Source: Actinomycetospora lemnae
Lineage (GTDB): Bacteria; Actinomycetota; Actinomycetes; Mycobacteriales; Pseudonocardiaceae
Assembly: GCF_028737315.1 (NCBI RefSeq)
Contig: NZ_JAQZAO010000011.1
Coordinates: forward strand, 100,173-164,172
Direction of reading: 5' to 3'
Length of the DNA: 64,000 nt
Position 1 is the first letter of the stretch. Every line of letters begins with the position of its first letter. The notes under the pieces were generated by a model that was not told where the DNA came from, did not search any database, and saw only the letters and a list, made by a program, of their open reading frames with translations. Below are positions 15,775 through 25,664 of the stretch, piece by piece. The position numbers were made by a program, and so were the translations under genes.

Positions 15775-17211
15775 CGAGACGAGGAAGTACCCGACCTCGC
15801 CGAAGTCCCGCTCGGCCTCGCTGACCAGGTGGTCCTGGCGCTGGCGGCGCAGCCAGTCGCGGACCGCGTGCCGCTCGGGACACAGGTCCCGGGCGATCGG
15901 CTCGTCGACGAGGAGGTCGGCCTTGACCACGACGACGGCGAGGTCCGTGCGGTCGAGGCGGACGCCGGAGTCCTGCAGCCGCAGGACGGTGGCGCGGTAG
16001 GCCGTCTCGGGCGGGTCGACCGCCGGCGCGGCCGCCGCCGTGTCCTCCGGTCCGCGCAGGACCTCGGCGGCGACCTCCGGGATCGAGAACGGGTCGACGA
16101 CGAGCATCATGCGCCCGGCCTCGTCGAGGAACCGCAGCTCCTCGGTGCCCGCGCGCGTCGCGAAGAGCTCGCCCGCCGCGTCGAACGTGTGCAGCAGCGC
16201 CCGCCGCCGGCGCACCGCGACCGTGCAGACCAGACCCACCGGCGCCGCGCCCGCCTCGGTCTTGGCGACCCGCCCGGCGCGCACCTGCTCGACGCCGGCC
16301 CGGAACCGGGCGGCGTCCGCATCGCGCCGGGCCTCGAGCGTCCCGCCGCCGGCCTCGACCTGGCGGCGCAGCGCCTCGAGCCCGGCGTAGATCAAGCTCG
16401 TCTTGCCCGCCGAGGCCGGACCGAAGACCGGCACGCTGACGTCGGTCCACGCCCCGGAGCCGCGTTCGAGGACCTGGTCGCACTGCGGGCACTGCGGGTC
16501 GTGGTCGCGTCCGGCGCGCGTGACCGTCGTCGGCATCGTCCGCCCGCAGCGGCAGCGGTGGCGGGTGACGCCGAGCAGGCCCGGGCGGACGTCGCGGTGC
16601 ACGAGCCCGCAGGTGCAGGCGTAGCTGGGCAGCGAGGTCCTCCAGAAGCAGGACGGGCAGCGCGCCGACGCCCGGGCGCGGCGGTGCAGCAGGGACTCGA
16701 CGAGCCGGACCGCGCCGCCGACCCCGGCCCAGGCCAGGCCCGCGAGCAGGAGCACGACGCCGGCCACGGCGGTCGCGGCGAGCCCGGTGAGGACGGCGGC
16801 GGCGGACTCGACGACCAGCAGCAGCCCGCCGACGTACCACCACGACCGGCCGGGCCCGTCGAACGGCTTGTGGTCGGCGGCCCACTCCCACACCTCGCCG
16901 AGCCCCGTCCACACGGCCTGCAGCATCGCCGCGAGGTCCACCCGCGCCTGCGCGGCGAGGTAGTGCGGCCAGACCTGGTCGCGCCCGTGGCCGGGACCGG
17001 CGGCGGGGAACCGCGCGGCGACCTGCTCCGGCGTGACCAGCTCGGTCTCGGGGTCGAACGGCGCCCGGAGGGCCACGACCAGGGCCGCGAGCCCGCCGGG
17101 CACGGTGGCGACGAGCGCGGCCCCGACGAGGAACCCCGGGCCGAGGAAGAAGGCACCGACGCCCAGCACGACGGCGACGAGGAGGAACGGGCCCAGGTCC
17201 GCGGGTCGCAC
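15643..17211 (-). CDS. Membrane-anchored zinc-ribbon GTPase (TRAFAC-like, GAP1-associated)
   Basis: 522 residues. Hydrophobic segments at about 7-49 and 122-165 anchor it in the membrane. Residues 185-250 carry CxxC knuckles (CPSC, CTCG, CRCG, CPQC), which predict zinc ribbons. The P-loop GPASAGKTS is at 264-272, a switch-II-like TFDAAGE at 342-348, and a base-specificity-like VVVKAD at 428-433. The GTG start is 3 nt after the GAP1 gene stop. Together with the zinc-ribbon GTPase two genes upstream it makes a pair of GTPases with a shared GAP1-type partner. Signalling or conflict function is inferred from that organisation. Confidence 0.8.
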   Translation of the reverse strand: MRPADLGPFLLVAVVLGVGAFFLGPGFLVGAALVATVPGGLAALVVALRAPFDPETELVTPEQVAARFPAAGPGHGRDQVWPHYLAAQARVDLAAMLQAVWTGLGEVWEWAADHKPFDGPGRSWWYVGGLLLVVESAAAVLTGLAATAVAGVVLLLAGLAWAGVGGAVRLVESLLHRRARASARCPSCFWRTSLPSYACTCGLVHRDVRPGLLGVTRHRCRCGRTMPTTVTRAGRDHDPQCPQCDQVLERGSGAWTDVSVPVFGPASAGKTSLIYAGLEALRRQVEAGGGTLEARRDADAARFRAGVEQVRAGRVAKTEAGAAPVGLVCTVAVRRRRALLHTFDAAGELFATRAGTEELRFLDEAGRMMLVVDPFSIPEVAAEVLRGPEDTAAAAPAVDPPETAYRATVLRLQDSGVRLDRTDLAVVVVKADLLVDEPIARDLCPERHAVRDWLRRQRQDHLVSEAERDFGEVGYFLVSSRTGWDPGDRHTALAPLRWLAERGRLPLPPPTAVAAPAEEPAS

Positions 17212-17214
17212 GGG

Positions 17215-19641
17215 TCAGCCCTTCCGGAGCTTGCCGAGGAGGTTCTTCGCGGTCCGTGCCCGCGACGGACGCCACTTGCGCCACAGGTCCAGCTCGCCCT
17301 CGTCGTCGGCGAGCAGGGCGGCCACGTCGTCCCGGCCCCGCTCCCCCAGCGCGTCACGCGCCGTCGCGAGCCGATCCTGGTGCTGCGCGCCGATCCGCGG
17401 GCGGTCGGTCCGCTCCTTGAGCGCGAAGGCGAACAGCACCGCGGTGCTCCGGACGTCGGGCGCGTGCTGCCCGGTGCCGGCCGCCCAGTGGTGCAGCTGG
17501 TCGAGCACCGCGGTCCGCAGCGCCGACGGCCTCGTGGCGGCGAGGACGCGCCCGGACACGGACGGGTCGGCCCCGCGCAGCGCGCGCACGAGCCGCGCCT
17601 GGTCCTCCCGGCTCGGGCGGGTGGCCGTCGTCAGCAGCCGCCCGAGCTCGCGCGCCTCCTCCAGCCGCGGGGCCCGCCCGAGGCGCTCGACCACCGCGAC
17701 CACGGCCGGGTCGACCGGCGGCCAGTCGTCGAACCCCAGCTCCCGGGGCGGCAGCCCGGCGGCCTCGAGCACGGCGAGCGCCGCGGCCGTGTCCTGGTCG
17801 ACGGCCGGGGCGCGTGTCAGCGAGTGGTAGGCGACGACGGCGAGGGGCCGGTCGCGGGCGGCCGGCGGGGTGGCCTCGAGGAACCGGGCCACCGCGGCGT
17901 TGTCGACCGGGCGGGTACCCAGCACCTTCTCCCACGTGCTCACCCACGGGCCGCGCGGACCGGGCAGCACCGCGGCGGCGACGCCCCGCAGCGCGGCCGC
18001 CCGGGCCTCGGGGCCGTCGCGGAACGCGGCCCGGGCGACCTCGGTGTCGAGCCGCCCGACCCGCTGCGGACCCGTCGGGCCGAGGACGGGGATCCGGTCG
18101 GCCAGCGGCGCGGGGTGGCGCCACCAGCGTCGCGCGACGTCGGCGACGGTCCGCTCCCGGCGGTCGCGGTCGCCGAGGCGGCGCTCGAGCTCCTGGTACA
18201 GCCCTGTCACGACGGCCGGGCCGACGTCCCAGCCCGGGGGGTCGACGTCGGCGTCGGGGTGATCGGCCCACCACGCCACGAAGCGCCGGACCAGCACGTC
18301 GGGCACCCGCAGGCCGTGGCGGTGGGCGAGCGTCAGCGCCGCAGCCGGGTCGACGGTGCGCGCGACGTGGTCGAGGGCCTCGTCGCGGTCGGGTGCGGGG
18401 AGCGGGCGCAGCCTGCTGTCGGGGACGCCCTGGTGGGCACGCTCCACCTCGCGGTCGAACAGGCGGGCGCGGGTGGTCGTCGCCAGGCGGTCCCACCCCA
18501 GCTCAGCGGCCCCCGGGTGCCCGGCGCGCTCCGCGACCACGTCGTCGAGGTCGACCAGCGCGGCGTGGTCGTCGGTCCCCGCGACGAGGGCCTCGACCGC
18601 CGTCGCCCCGAGCAGCTCGGCCGCGCGGGACCCGGCGCCGCGCAGCCACCGCGCCGTCCGCGGCGCCGCCGCGGCCCCGTCGGCGAGCGGCAGCCCGACG
18701 GCCAGGGCGGCCGCCTCCCGCTCCGCCTCGCCGGGCACGCCGTCGTCACGGCCCGCGCGCGCGAGCTGGCCCGCGAGCTCGACGGCGTCGACGACGTCGA
18801 GCGGGTCGTCGGCGCCCAGGAAGAGCGGCACCCAGAACCGCGCCTCCGGCGAGGGCGCGAGGTCGGGGACCTCGCCGGCGGGCAGGTCGAACACCGCGTA
18901 GCGGCCCTGGCGGCGGACCTCCTCGGCCCAGTCGGGGTGCGCGGCGACGACGTCGTGGGGGCTCCGGGACGGGTCGGTCGCGAAGATCTTGAAGCTGACG
19001 GCGAGGGCCCGCGCCCGGTCGAGGAGCAGGGTGGCGGCAGCGAGCCAGCACGCCGCCTCCTCGCCGCGGTCGGTGACGAGCAGGACCCGCCGGCGCTCGG
19101 GGTCGCGCGGCGCGCCGAGGGCCGTGACGAGGGCGAGCAGCCGCGCGCGGCCGTCGGGGCTCGCGGCGACGCGCTCGCGGACCGTCTCGGTGTCCCACGG
19201 CCCGGTCTCGGGCGCGGCGGGCACGGGCGGCGACGCCGTCGTGGGCGCCGGCGCGCCGACCCACCAGGGCGCGCCCCAGAGCTGCGCCGGCCGGGCGAGC
19301 CCGTAGGAGCTCTCGTCCTCGGTGACCAGGGCGTGGGTGAACTGGTTGCCGTCGCGGTAGCCGTTGGCCTCCTGCCCCAGGTAGCGCCCCGCCGCGGTGA
19401 CGAACACGCCGTCGCGGAGGTGCGCGAGCGAGCGCGGGTAGGCCTCGACCGGGCGCCGCTCGCGCATCCAGGACGTCGGCACCTCGTAGAGCGCCGTGCG
19501 CGCGACGAGCCGCTGCTCGGCCTCCCCCACCCCCGGCGAGCGGGCCTGGAACTGGAACCCCGCCCCGCCGCCCAGGCCCTGCCCGGGGCGGCAGTCGGTG
19601 TAGTAGAGGGTCCGGAACGGTGCCGGCCCACCCTCGGTCAC
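17215..19641 (-). CDS. GTPase-associated protein 1 (GAP1)-like protein
   Basis: 808 residues. The N-terminal ~170 residues contain TLYYTDCRPGQGLGG, FQFQARSPG, an AAGRYLGQE segment and GNQFTHALV. I recognise these as the N-terminal type-2 domain of the GAP1 family, found beside predicted TRAFAC GTPases in actinobacteria. The remaining ~600 residues are helical, Arg/Ala rich and lack a known catalytic motif, as in the middle and C-terminal GAP1 regions. The GTG start overlaps the GTPase stop by 4 nt. A scaffold or effector-regulating role is inferred. Confidence 0.78.
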   Translation of the reverse strand: MTEGGPAPFRTLYYTDCRPGQGLGGGAGFQFQARSPGVGEAEQRLVARTALYEVPTSWMRERRPVEAYPRSLAHLRDGVFVTAAGRYLGQEANGYRDGNQFTHALVTEDESSYGLARPAQLWGAPWWVGAPAPTTASPPVPAAPETGPWDTETVRERVAASPDGRARLLALVTALGAPRDPERRRVLLVTDRGEEAACWLAAATLLLDRARALAVSFKIFATDPSRSPHDVVAAHPDWAEEVRRQGRYAVFDLPAGEVPDLAPSPEARFWVPLFLGADDPLDVVDAVELAGQLARAGRDDGVPGEAEREAAALAVGLPLADGAAAAPRTARWLRGAGSRAAELLGATAVEALVAGTDDHAALVDLDDVVAERAGHPGAAELGWDRLATTTRARLFDREVERAHQGVPDSRLRPLPAPDRDEALDHVARTVDPAAALTLAHRHGLRVPDVLVRRFVAWWADHPDADVDPPGWDVGPAVVTGLYQELERRLGDRDRRERTVADVARRWWRHPAPLADRIPVLGPTGPQRVGRLDTEVARAAFRDGPEARAAALRGVAAAVLPGPRGPWVSTWEKVLGTRPVDNAAVARFLEATPPAARDRPLAVVAYHSLTRAPAVDQDTAAALAVLEAAGLPPRELGFDDWPPVDPAVVAVVERLGRAPRLEEARELGRLLTTATRPSREDQARLVRALRGADPSVSGRVLAATRPSALRTAVLDQLHHWAAGTGQHAPDVRSTAVLFAFALKERTDRPRIGAQHQDRLATARDALGERGRDDVAALLADDEGELDLWRKWRPSRARTAKNLLGKLRKG

Positions 19642-20834
19642 GCCACGCTCCGGTCGATGACGCCGAGGCGGTGCAGCAGCCACAGCAGGGGCTCCTCGAC
19701 GCGGAAGGGCCGCACGCCCCGCGCGTGGACCTTCTTGCCCTCGTAGTTCGGCGGCTCCCCCAGCGCCGAGACCGCGAAGTAGCGGAAGTCCCGGTAGCTG
19801 TGCCGCAGGAGGGCGTCGATGTCGTCGGCGCCGTAGCTCGCCAGCAGCGAGCCGACGTACTCGTGGATCGCGCGCCCGGTCTCCTCGTCGTACCCCGGCC
19901 CCTCCCGCCCGGGGTGGAACAGCGGGCCCGACGCGTCCAGCTCCGGGAAGAGCGCGTCGATCTTCGCGAAGGCCACGGCGATCGGCGTCGTGACCCGCCC
20001 ACGCCGGTCGGTCGCCGAGTTGACGGCCAGGAGCTCGGTGACGCGCGTCAGCACGTCGAGCGGACCGTCGGCGCCGGTGACGGCCGCGTCGGGGACGTCG
20101 AGGTGGTCGCGGACGCCGGGCAGCTGCCAGGGGTCGAGGAGGACGATCATGCCGGCGGCCGAGCCGAGGTAGGCCTGGGTGTGCACCGTCGCCTGGCTGG
20201 TCAGGTCCTCGCCCGCGGTGTCGTAGAACGACAGCAGCGTGGACTGCAGCCGCTCCCGCCCGAACGAGCGCCGCGGCTGGCGCCACTCCAGCACCAGCGG
20301 TTCCTTGCGCCCGCCGTCCGCGGCGCGGGTGCTCTCGAACAGCTGGCGGTGGTCGAACAGCGCGTTCTCGTAGCGCTCGAGGTAGGCCTTCGTGCTCGTC
20401 TCGCCGGTCTGGCGGTCGCCGACGAGGCGGATGTCCGCGTCGAAGCGGCGCCGGACCTCCGTGCGCAGCTGCTGGTTGAGCACCGTGAGGTAGACGGTCT
20501 TGCCCGCGCCCTTGCCGCCGACCAGACCGACCATCGGGCTGCGGCTGCCGACGAACGCCCGGGGCAGCGGGGTGTGGCAGACCGGGCAGGCCCGCACCCT
20601 GGTCGTGCCGGAGCAGCGCGGGCACTCGGCCTCGTCGCGGCGCCGGGCCCACCGGGACTCCGGCAGGAACGTCGGCAGGACCTCGTCGACGAAGCCGGTG
20701 CGCCGCTCCCGCTCGGGGTCCTTCGCGCGGCGGCAGCCGTCGACGCCCGGCGCCCCGATGCCGCGGCACTGGAAGGCGAGCGCCGAGCTGTCGATCCCGT
20801 GGTAGCAGTACGGGCAGGGGACGGTCGCCATCAC
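19638..20834 (-). CDS. Zinc-ribbon GTPase, second member of the GTPase pair
   Basis: 398 residues from the GTG at 20834 (the ATG at 20831 is equally possible). The N-terminus has zinc knuckles CPYC (7-10) and CPRC/CPVC (71-87). It is followed by the P-loop GGKGAGKTVYL at 106-116, FYDTAGED at 203-210 (G3) and AFAKID at 289-294 (G4, xKxD). It has no membrane helix. The start overlaps the preceding stop. Resemblance to TRAFAC-class 'double GTPase' proteins that co-occur with GAP1 supports a GTP-switch role; the partner is the membrane GTPase at 15643-17211. Confidence 0.82.
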   Translation of the reverse strand: MMATVPCPYCYHGIDSSALAFQCRGIGAPGVDGCRRAKDPERERRTGFVDEVLPTFLPESRWARRRDEAECPRCSGTTRVRACPVCHTPLPRAFVGSRSPMVGLVGGKGAGKTVYLTVLNQQLRTEVRRRFDADIRLVGDRQTGETSTKAYLERYENALFDHRQLFESTRAADGGRKEPLVLEWRQPRRSFGRERLQSTLLSFYDTAGEDLTSQATVHTQAYLGSAAGMIVLLDPWQLPGVRDHLDVPDAAVTGADGPLDVLTRVTELLAVNSATDRRGRVTTPIAVAFAKIDALFPELDASGPLFHPGREGPGYDEETGRAIHEYVGSLLASYGADDIDALLRHSYRDFRYFAVSALGEPPNYEGKKVHARGVRPFRVEEPLLWLLHRLGVIDRSVA

Positions 20835-23424
20835 GGCACCTTCAGCGTGGCGACCGACGGATCAACGAGCACGACGCCGTCGCGGCCGGAGAAGCAGCGC
20901 AGCCAGAACGGGCGGCGCAGGCGCGGCAGGGGCGCGGTGAACACCGCCGGCTCGGGCGCGGAGAGCTCCACGGTGTGGCGCGCCAGCTCGATCCCGGCGC
21001 TCGGCGAGAGGGGCATGGTGCGCCCCTCGGTGGCGACGAGCACGACCTCGACGGACCCGCTGCCCTGCGCCGACGGCACCGAGACGACGCACTGGCGGGT
21101 GCCGCGCCACCGCGAGCCCGCCAGCGCCAGGGTGTAGCGGACGCGCCGGGCCGGCGCGGCGACCTCGGTGGTCACCGGCGTCGACAGGCTCCGGTCGGGC
21201 CCGCTGCCGACGACCCCGCGCACCTCGACCGTGCCCGCGACCCCGGCGGGCAGGGTGACGCCGCCGCGGTCGCGGTAGCGGGCCCGCGTGACGCGCTCCT
21301 CCCCGCCGGGCCAGCGGACCTCGGCGACCGCGACGTCCGCCGGCCACACCCACGACAGCACGACCGACTCCCCGCCCGGCTGGGCGCGCAGCTGCGAGGG
21401 CGCGGGCACGAGGTCGGACACGACGGCCGCGCCGCGCACCCGCCCCGCCGGCGCGCGGGTGAACGCCGCGACGTGCACGCGCCCGGCGGGCACCGTCGCC
21501 AGCAGGCCGTCCCACCCGTCCCGGTGCCGCGGCACGCCCTCGACCACCGGGCCCCAGGCCTCGACCTCCGCCGCGGTCAGCAGGTCCCCGACCTGGCCGG
21601 GCGGTGCGGTCCGGGCGACACGGATCTCCACGTCCGCGCCGCGCGGGGTCCGCCAGCCCACACGCAGGCGGACGTCGCCGCCGTCCTGCTCCGGGGCCGC
21701 GTGCAACGCCTCGACCGGTGCGGAGTCCGCCCGGATCCCACCGCGCACGACGACCGCGTCGGACACGAGCTCCCGGTCGCCGGCGACGTAGCGCACGACG
21801 ACCTCGTAGTGGTACTCGACGCCCTCGACCGCGGTGTCGTCGGTGAACCCGCGGGTGGTCGCGGGGATCTCGGTGCCGCTGCCCGTGGCCGGGCCCTCGA
21901 AGCGCCGGACCCGCACGCCCACGACGTCGGGGTGCGCCCGCCAGCGCCCCACCACGGCGCCGTGGTCGCCGACGACCTCGAGGTCGGTCACGGGCGGCAC
22001 CACGGTCAGGCTCGTGGTCACGGCGTCCGACCAGGCGGTCCCCTCGGCGCGTCCCGCCAGCACCGCGTAGTGCACGGTCCGCCCGACGGGTGGCGACGCG
22101 TCGGCGGCCGCGTGCGTGCCGGACCCCGAGGCGACGACGGTGCCGTCCTCGGCGTCGCCGGGGGCGCGGTCGGTGCGGCGCAGGACCCGGTGGACGACGT
22201 CCGCGCCGTGGCTCGGGGGCGCGGTCCAGGACACGCGCACCCCGGTGCCGTCGGGTGCCGCGTCGACCCGGGTGACCGGAGCCGGGGGCACCCGGGCGAG
22301 CTCGGCGGCGAGGTCCTCCCGGTCGGCCGCGATGCCCAGGGCGGCCGCCAGCCGCTGCTCGGCGAGCTCGGGACGGCCGGTGCGCAGGGCCTCGGCGGCC
22401 TCCGCGCGCAGGGCGTCGACCTCGGCCGCGCGGGCCTCGAGCAGGCGCCGGACCTCGCCCGCGTCGTCGCCCTCCAGGCCCGTGAGCAGGCGCCGGCGGG
22501 GTCGGTGGGCGGGGCGGTGGTCTCGGCGAGCACGTGGACGACGAGCCGGCGGGCCTCGTCGGGGTCGAGGCCCGCGGACTCGAGCCGGCGCACGAGCCCC
22601 GACGGCACGGCCCCGGCGGCCTTCTGCGCGCGGACCGGTGCGAGGAGCAGCACCAGGGACAGGACCCGCAGGTCGACGCCCTGGCGCGCCGCCGTGCGCA
22701 GGCGCCCGAGCACCTGCTTGGTCGGCCCGCTCGCCGCGGTGTCGGCGCCGCGCGACACGGCCTCGCTCCGCGCGTCGACCGCCGCGGCGTCGAGCCCGCC
22801 GCGCACCGGGGGCGTGGCGGAGAAACGGTCGAGCAGGGTGAAGCGGGTGTGCCCGGGGTGGAGCAGCGCGGGCACGGACGCGACGCCGGCGGCGGCGAGC
22901 CCGTCGGTGATCGCACGTGCGACGTCCGGCGGCACCCCGGGCTCGCGGGGCAGCTCGCGGGCGGGGACCACGGTGAGGCCGGCGGTGACGGCGGCCTGCG
23001 TCGCCTGGTCGCCGACGACGTCGGGGTGGGCGGCCGCGGCGGCCGCGAGCTGCTCCTCGGTGAGCCGGCCGAGATCCCCGTAGAAGCCCCGCAGCTCGCC
23101 GGCCAGGCCCTCGACCGCGCGCCGGCGGGTCTGCTGCCCGCCCCGGGCCCGGCGGCGCCAGAAGGCGGGGTCGGCGAGGTCGTGCTCGCGGCGCAGCTCG
23201 GCGTCGGCGCGCAGGAACGCCTGGCACACCTGGCCGACGTAGCTCGGGCGGCTCGCCTTCTGCGTCCAGTACGCGCGGACCTCCCGCAGCCGGCGCTCGA
23301 GGTCCGGGCGCGCCATCCCGGGGTCGACGGCGTACCGGGTCGGCAGGTCGTCGGGGAGCTGCGCGGTCCGCCCGCGCAGGGGCCGGACCACCTCCTCCTC
23401 GTAGCGCGCCTGGTCGAGGGCCAT
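20831..23424 (-). pseudogene. Fibronectin-III-like protein of the GTPase operon, with an apparent frameshift
   Basis: Residues from the ATG at 23424 read well to about 22500 in one frame. The coding character then continues in the -1 frame (LLTGLEGDDAGEVRRLLEARAAEV...) to the stop at 20831. The break is at a run of four G on the plus strand, 22498-22501 (CCCC on the coding strand). One extra C would restore a protein of about 860 residues. The N-terminal ~300 residues are helical and unrecognised. The C-terminal part contains several fibronectin type III-like beta modules (e.g. GVRVSWTAP, VHRVLRRTD, VVGRWRAHPDVVGVRVRRFEG). It could be a sequencing error, a mutation, or -1 slippage on C-CCC. 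It lies 7 nt after the Hsp70 gene. Confidence 0.7.
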
Positions 23425-23431
23425 CCGTGCG

Positions 23432-25078
23432 TCAGCCCGTCACCGTGAGACCGTCGACGACCCGGGTCGCGCGCGCGACCTCGTCGGCCGACAGCGCCCC
23501 GATCGTCACCGCGATCTCGAGGCTGCGGCCCGACGAGCGGTGGGTGGCGCGGACCTCGAGCAGGCCCTGCTCGTCGATGCGCAGGACGATGTCCACGGGC
23601 GCTCCGGCCGGGCCCGGGGGGATGCCCTCGATGTGCCCCGTCCCGTCGGTGACCGGGATGTTGTCGTCGAGCTCCTCGCTGGGCACCGTCCCGGCCTGCT
23701 CGTAGAGCGCGATCTCGACGCCGGTCTGCCCGTCGCGGAGGGTGAACGCCTCGAGGGTCCGGTCGCCGGTGGGCAGGGCGTCGTTGGCGGCGACGAGGTG
23801 GTGGACGTAGCTGCGGTCGTTGCGGTCCGGGTCGACCAGCCGGACCCCGAACGCCTTCGACAGCACGTTGCGGGTGGACTTGGCCGAGAGCCGGGCGAGG
23901 TCGGCCTCCGCGAGCCCGGTGGCCGCGGCGATGTCGGCGAGGGCGGCGCGGGCGCGCTCGTCGCCGATCGCGGCCGACGGCGCGTCCTCCCGGGCGCGGG
24001 CGGTCTCCTGGACCACGCGCCGCGAGAGCGCCCAGACGGCGGCGCCCTTGGCCACCGCGAGGTCGGGCTCGAACAGCCGCGGCGACCAGCCGAACTCGGC
24101 CTCCAGGCGCGCCGCCACCGCGGGCATGCGCGTCGAGCCGCCGACGAGCAGGACCTCGTCGACCGTCGTCCCCGGGCTCTTCTCGGCGAGCGTGTCGAGG
24201 GTGCGGCGGACGATCGCGACGGTGGTGTCGAGCAGGTCCTCGGTCATCGCCTCGAACTCGGCGCGGGTGACCTCGAAGCGCGCCGCCGCCCCCGCGAGCT
24301 TGAGGTTGACCGCGCGCGCCTCCTGCTTCGAGAGCGCCTTCTTGACCGTCTCGGCGAGCAGGGCGACCTCCTGGAGCAGGTCGTCGCTCTCGCGCGGGTC
24401 CTCCGCCGGCGAGGCCTGCTCCACGAAGCGGGTCATGATGTGGTCGGCGAGCCGGGCGTCCCAGTCGGCGCCGCCGAGGTGCTTGTCGCCGTCGGTGCAG
24501 AGAACGTCGACCGCGTTGTCCCCGATCTGGATCACCGAGGTGTCGAACGTGCCGCCGCCGAGGTCGTAGACCAGCACCGTGCGCCCGATGCCGCCCTGCC
24601 CCGACTCGTAGTGCACCGCCGCCGCGACCGGCTCGGGCACGATCCCGAGCACCTCCAGCCCGGCGATCTCCCCCGCCTTGCGCGTGGCGTCGCGCTCCCG
24701 CATCCCGAAGTAGGCGGGCACGGTGATGACGACGTCGCGGACCTCGTCGTCGACGTCCGCCCCGGCCGCCAGGTGCTTGAGGATCAGTGCCGACAGCGAC
24801 TCCGGCGTGTGCTCCTGCCCGTGGAACGCGTAGACCGCCGGGGTGCCCATCTGCCGTTTGACGAGGCTGACCACGTGGTCGGGCTCGATGACGGCGACGG
24901 CCTTGGCCTGGGTGCCGACGACGACGTTGGTCGGGCTCTCGAGGTGGACGACCGACGGCGTCGTCTCCTCCCCCTCGCCGTTGCGGGCGATCACCGCCCG
25001 GCCGGTCTCGTCGACGTACCCGACGGCCGAGTAGGTCGTGCCCAGGTCGATCCCGTAGACCCGGCGGCGGTCAGGCAT
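23432..25078 (-). CDS. Hsp70/DnaK-family chaperone of the GTPase operon
   Basis: 548 residues, shorter than DnaK (~620). The ATPase signatures are intact: YGIDLGTTYSAVGY (8-21), VYDLGGGTFDTSV (170-182) and VLLVGGSTRMPAV (309-321). A beta-rich substrate-binding-like part covers about 405-525. The C-terminal lid of DnaK is reduced or absent. It overlaps the GrpE-like gene (25071) and precedes the fibronectin-III-like gene. A dedicated Hsp70 inside a GTPase operon suggests client-specific folding or assembly of the system rather than general proteostasis. That is inference. Confidence 0.9.
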   Translation of the reverse strand: MPDRRRVYGIDLGTTYSAVGYVDETGRAVIARNGEGEETTPSVVHLESPTNVVVGTQAKAVAVIEPDHVVSLVKRQMGTPAVYAFHGQEHTPESLSALILKHLAAGADVDDEVRDVVITVPAYFGMRERDATRKAGEIAGLEVLGIVPEPVAAAVHYESGQGGIGRTVLVYDLGGGTFDTSVIQIGDNAVDVLCTDGDKHLGGADWDARLADHIMTRFVEQASPAEDPRESDDLLQEVALLAETVKKALSKQEARAVNLKLAGAAARFEVTRAEFEAMTEDLLDTTVAIVRRTLDTLAEKSPGTTVDEVLLVGGSTRMPAVAARLEAEFGWSPRLFEPDLAVAKGAAVWALSRRVVQETARAREDAPSAAIGDERARAALADIAAATGLAEADLARLSAKSTRNVLSKAFGVRLVDPDRNDRSYVHHLVAANDALPTGDRTLEAFTLRDGQTGVEIALYEQAGTVPSEELDDNIPVTDGTGHIEGIPPGPAGAPVDIVLRIDEQGLLEVRATHRSSGRSLEIAVTIGALSADEVARATRVVDGLTVTG

Positions 25079-25664
25079 GGTGCGCCTCCTCGGGATGTCC
25101 GGTCTCCTCGTCCTGATCCGCGGGCGTGTGCCGCCCGACGACCACCGCGGCGGGCGCGAGCACGCGCCCGCCGTCGCGCTCGAGCCAGCCCTCGGCGGTC
25201 ACCTCGAGCACCCGGCCGTGCTGGTCGGGCCCGCACGCGACGGCCCGGCGGACGCGCTGGGCGGCGGGGTCGAAGACGTCGCCGACGGCGACCGCGACCG
25301 GCTCGCAGCCGCAGCCCTCGAGCAGCGTGGCGACGGTGTCGGCGTAGTGGACGGCGGTGTCGGTGTCCTCCGCCAGCAGCTCGCTGCGCAGCTTCGCCAG
25401 GCCGACGACCAGGGGCCGCAGGTGACGTCCGCGGCGCTCGTCGCGCAGGGCGTCCAGCTCGTCGCGCTGGTGGGCGATGACCTGCTCGCGCGCCTCGGCG
25501 CGGGCCTGCTCGGCCTGGAGCCGGCGGTCGAGGTCGGCGAGCTGGGTGCGCAGGGCGGCCGTCTCGTCGAGCACGCGCTGCAGCAGGGCGTCGGGGCCGG
25601 GTGCCGGTGCCGGCTCCGTCCCGACGGTCCCGTCCGCCCCGGCCGTCGCGTGCTCGTGCCCCAC
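25071..25664 (-). CDS. GrpE-like nucleotide exchange factor
   Basis: 197 residues from a GTG at 25664, preceded by a GGGGAG stretch. A coiled coil at about 25-80 (LLQRVLDETAALRTQLADLDRRLQ...) is followed by a small beta domain with VRRAVACGPDQHGRVLEVTAEGWLERDGG. This mirrors the GrpE arrangement of long helix plus beta wing (compare the GTVxEVxxxGY region). It overlaps the Hsp70 start by 8 nt, so it is the likely exchange factor for that Hsp70. It heads the seven-gene operon; the promoter must lie in 25665-25855. Confidence 0.75.
   Translation of the reverse strand: MGHEHATAGADGTVGTEPAPAPGPDALLQRVLDETAALRTQLADLDRRLQAEQARAEAREQVIAHQRDELDALRDERRGRHLRPLVVGLAKLRSELLAEDTDTAVHYADTVATLLEGCGCEPVAVAVGDVFDPAAQRVRRAVACGPDQHGRVLEVTAEGWLERDGGRVLAPAAVVVGRHTPADQDEETGHPEEAHHA

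Noticed and set aside
15829..19746. A 1305-codon open frame on the plus strand through the GTPase and GAP1 genes
   Set aside because: The composition is Arg/Gly/Pro/Asp-rich without domains. It is antisense to three well-supported genes and reflects the high GC content.
25071..25664. Upstream GrpE-like gene as the general GrpE of the cell
   Set aside because: The neighbouring Hsp70 is shorter than DnaK and no DnaJ or HspR is adjacent, so the general dnaK operon is probably elsewhere; the assignment is to a dedicated factor.
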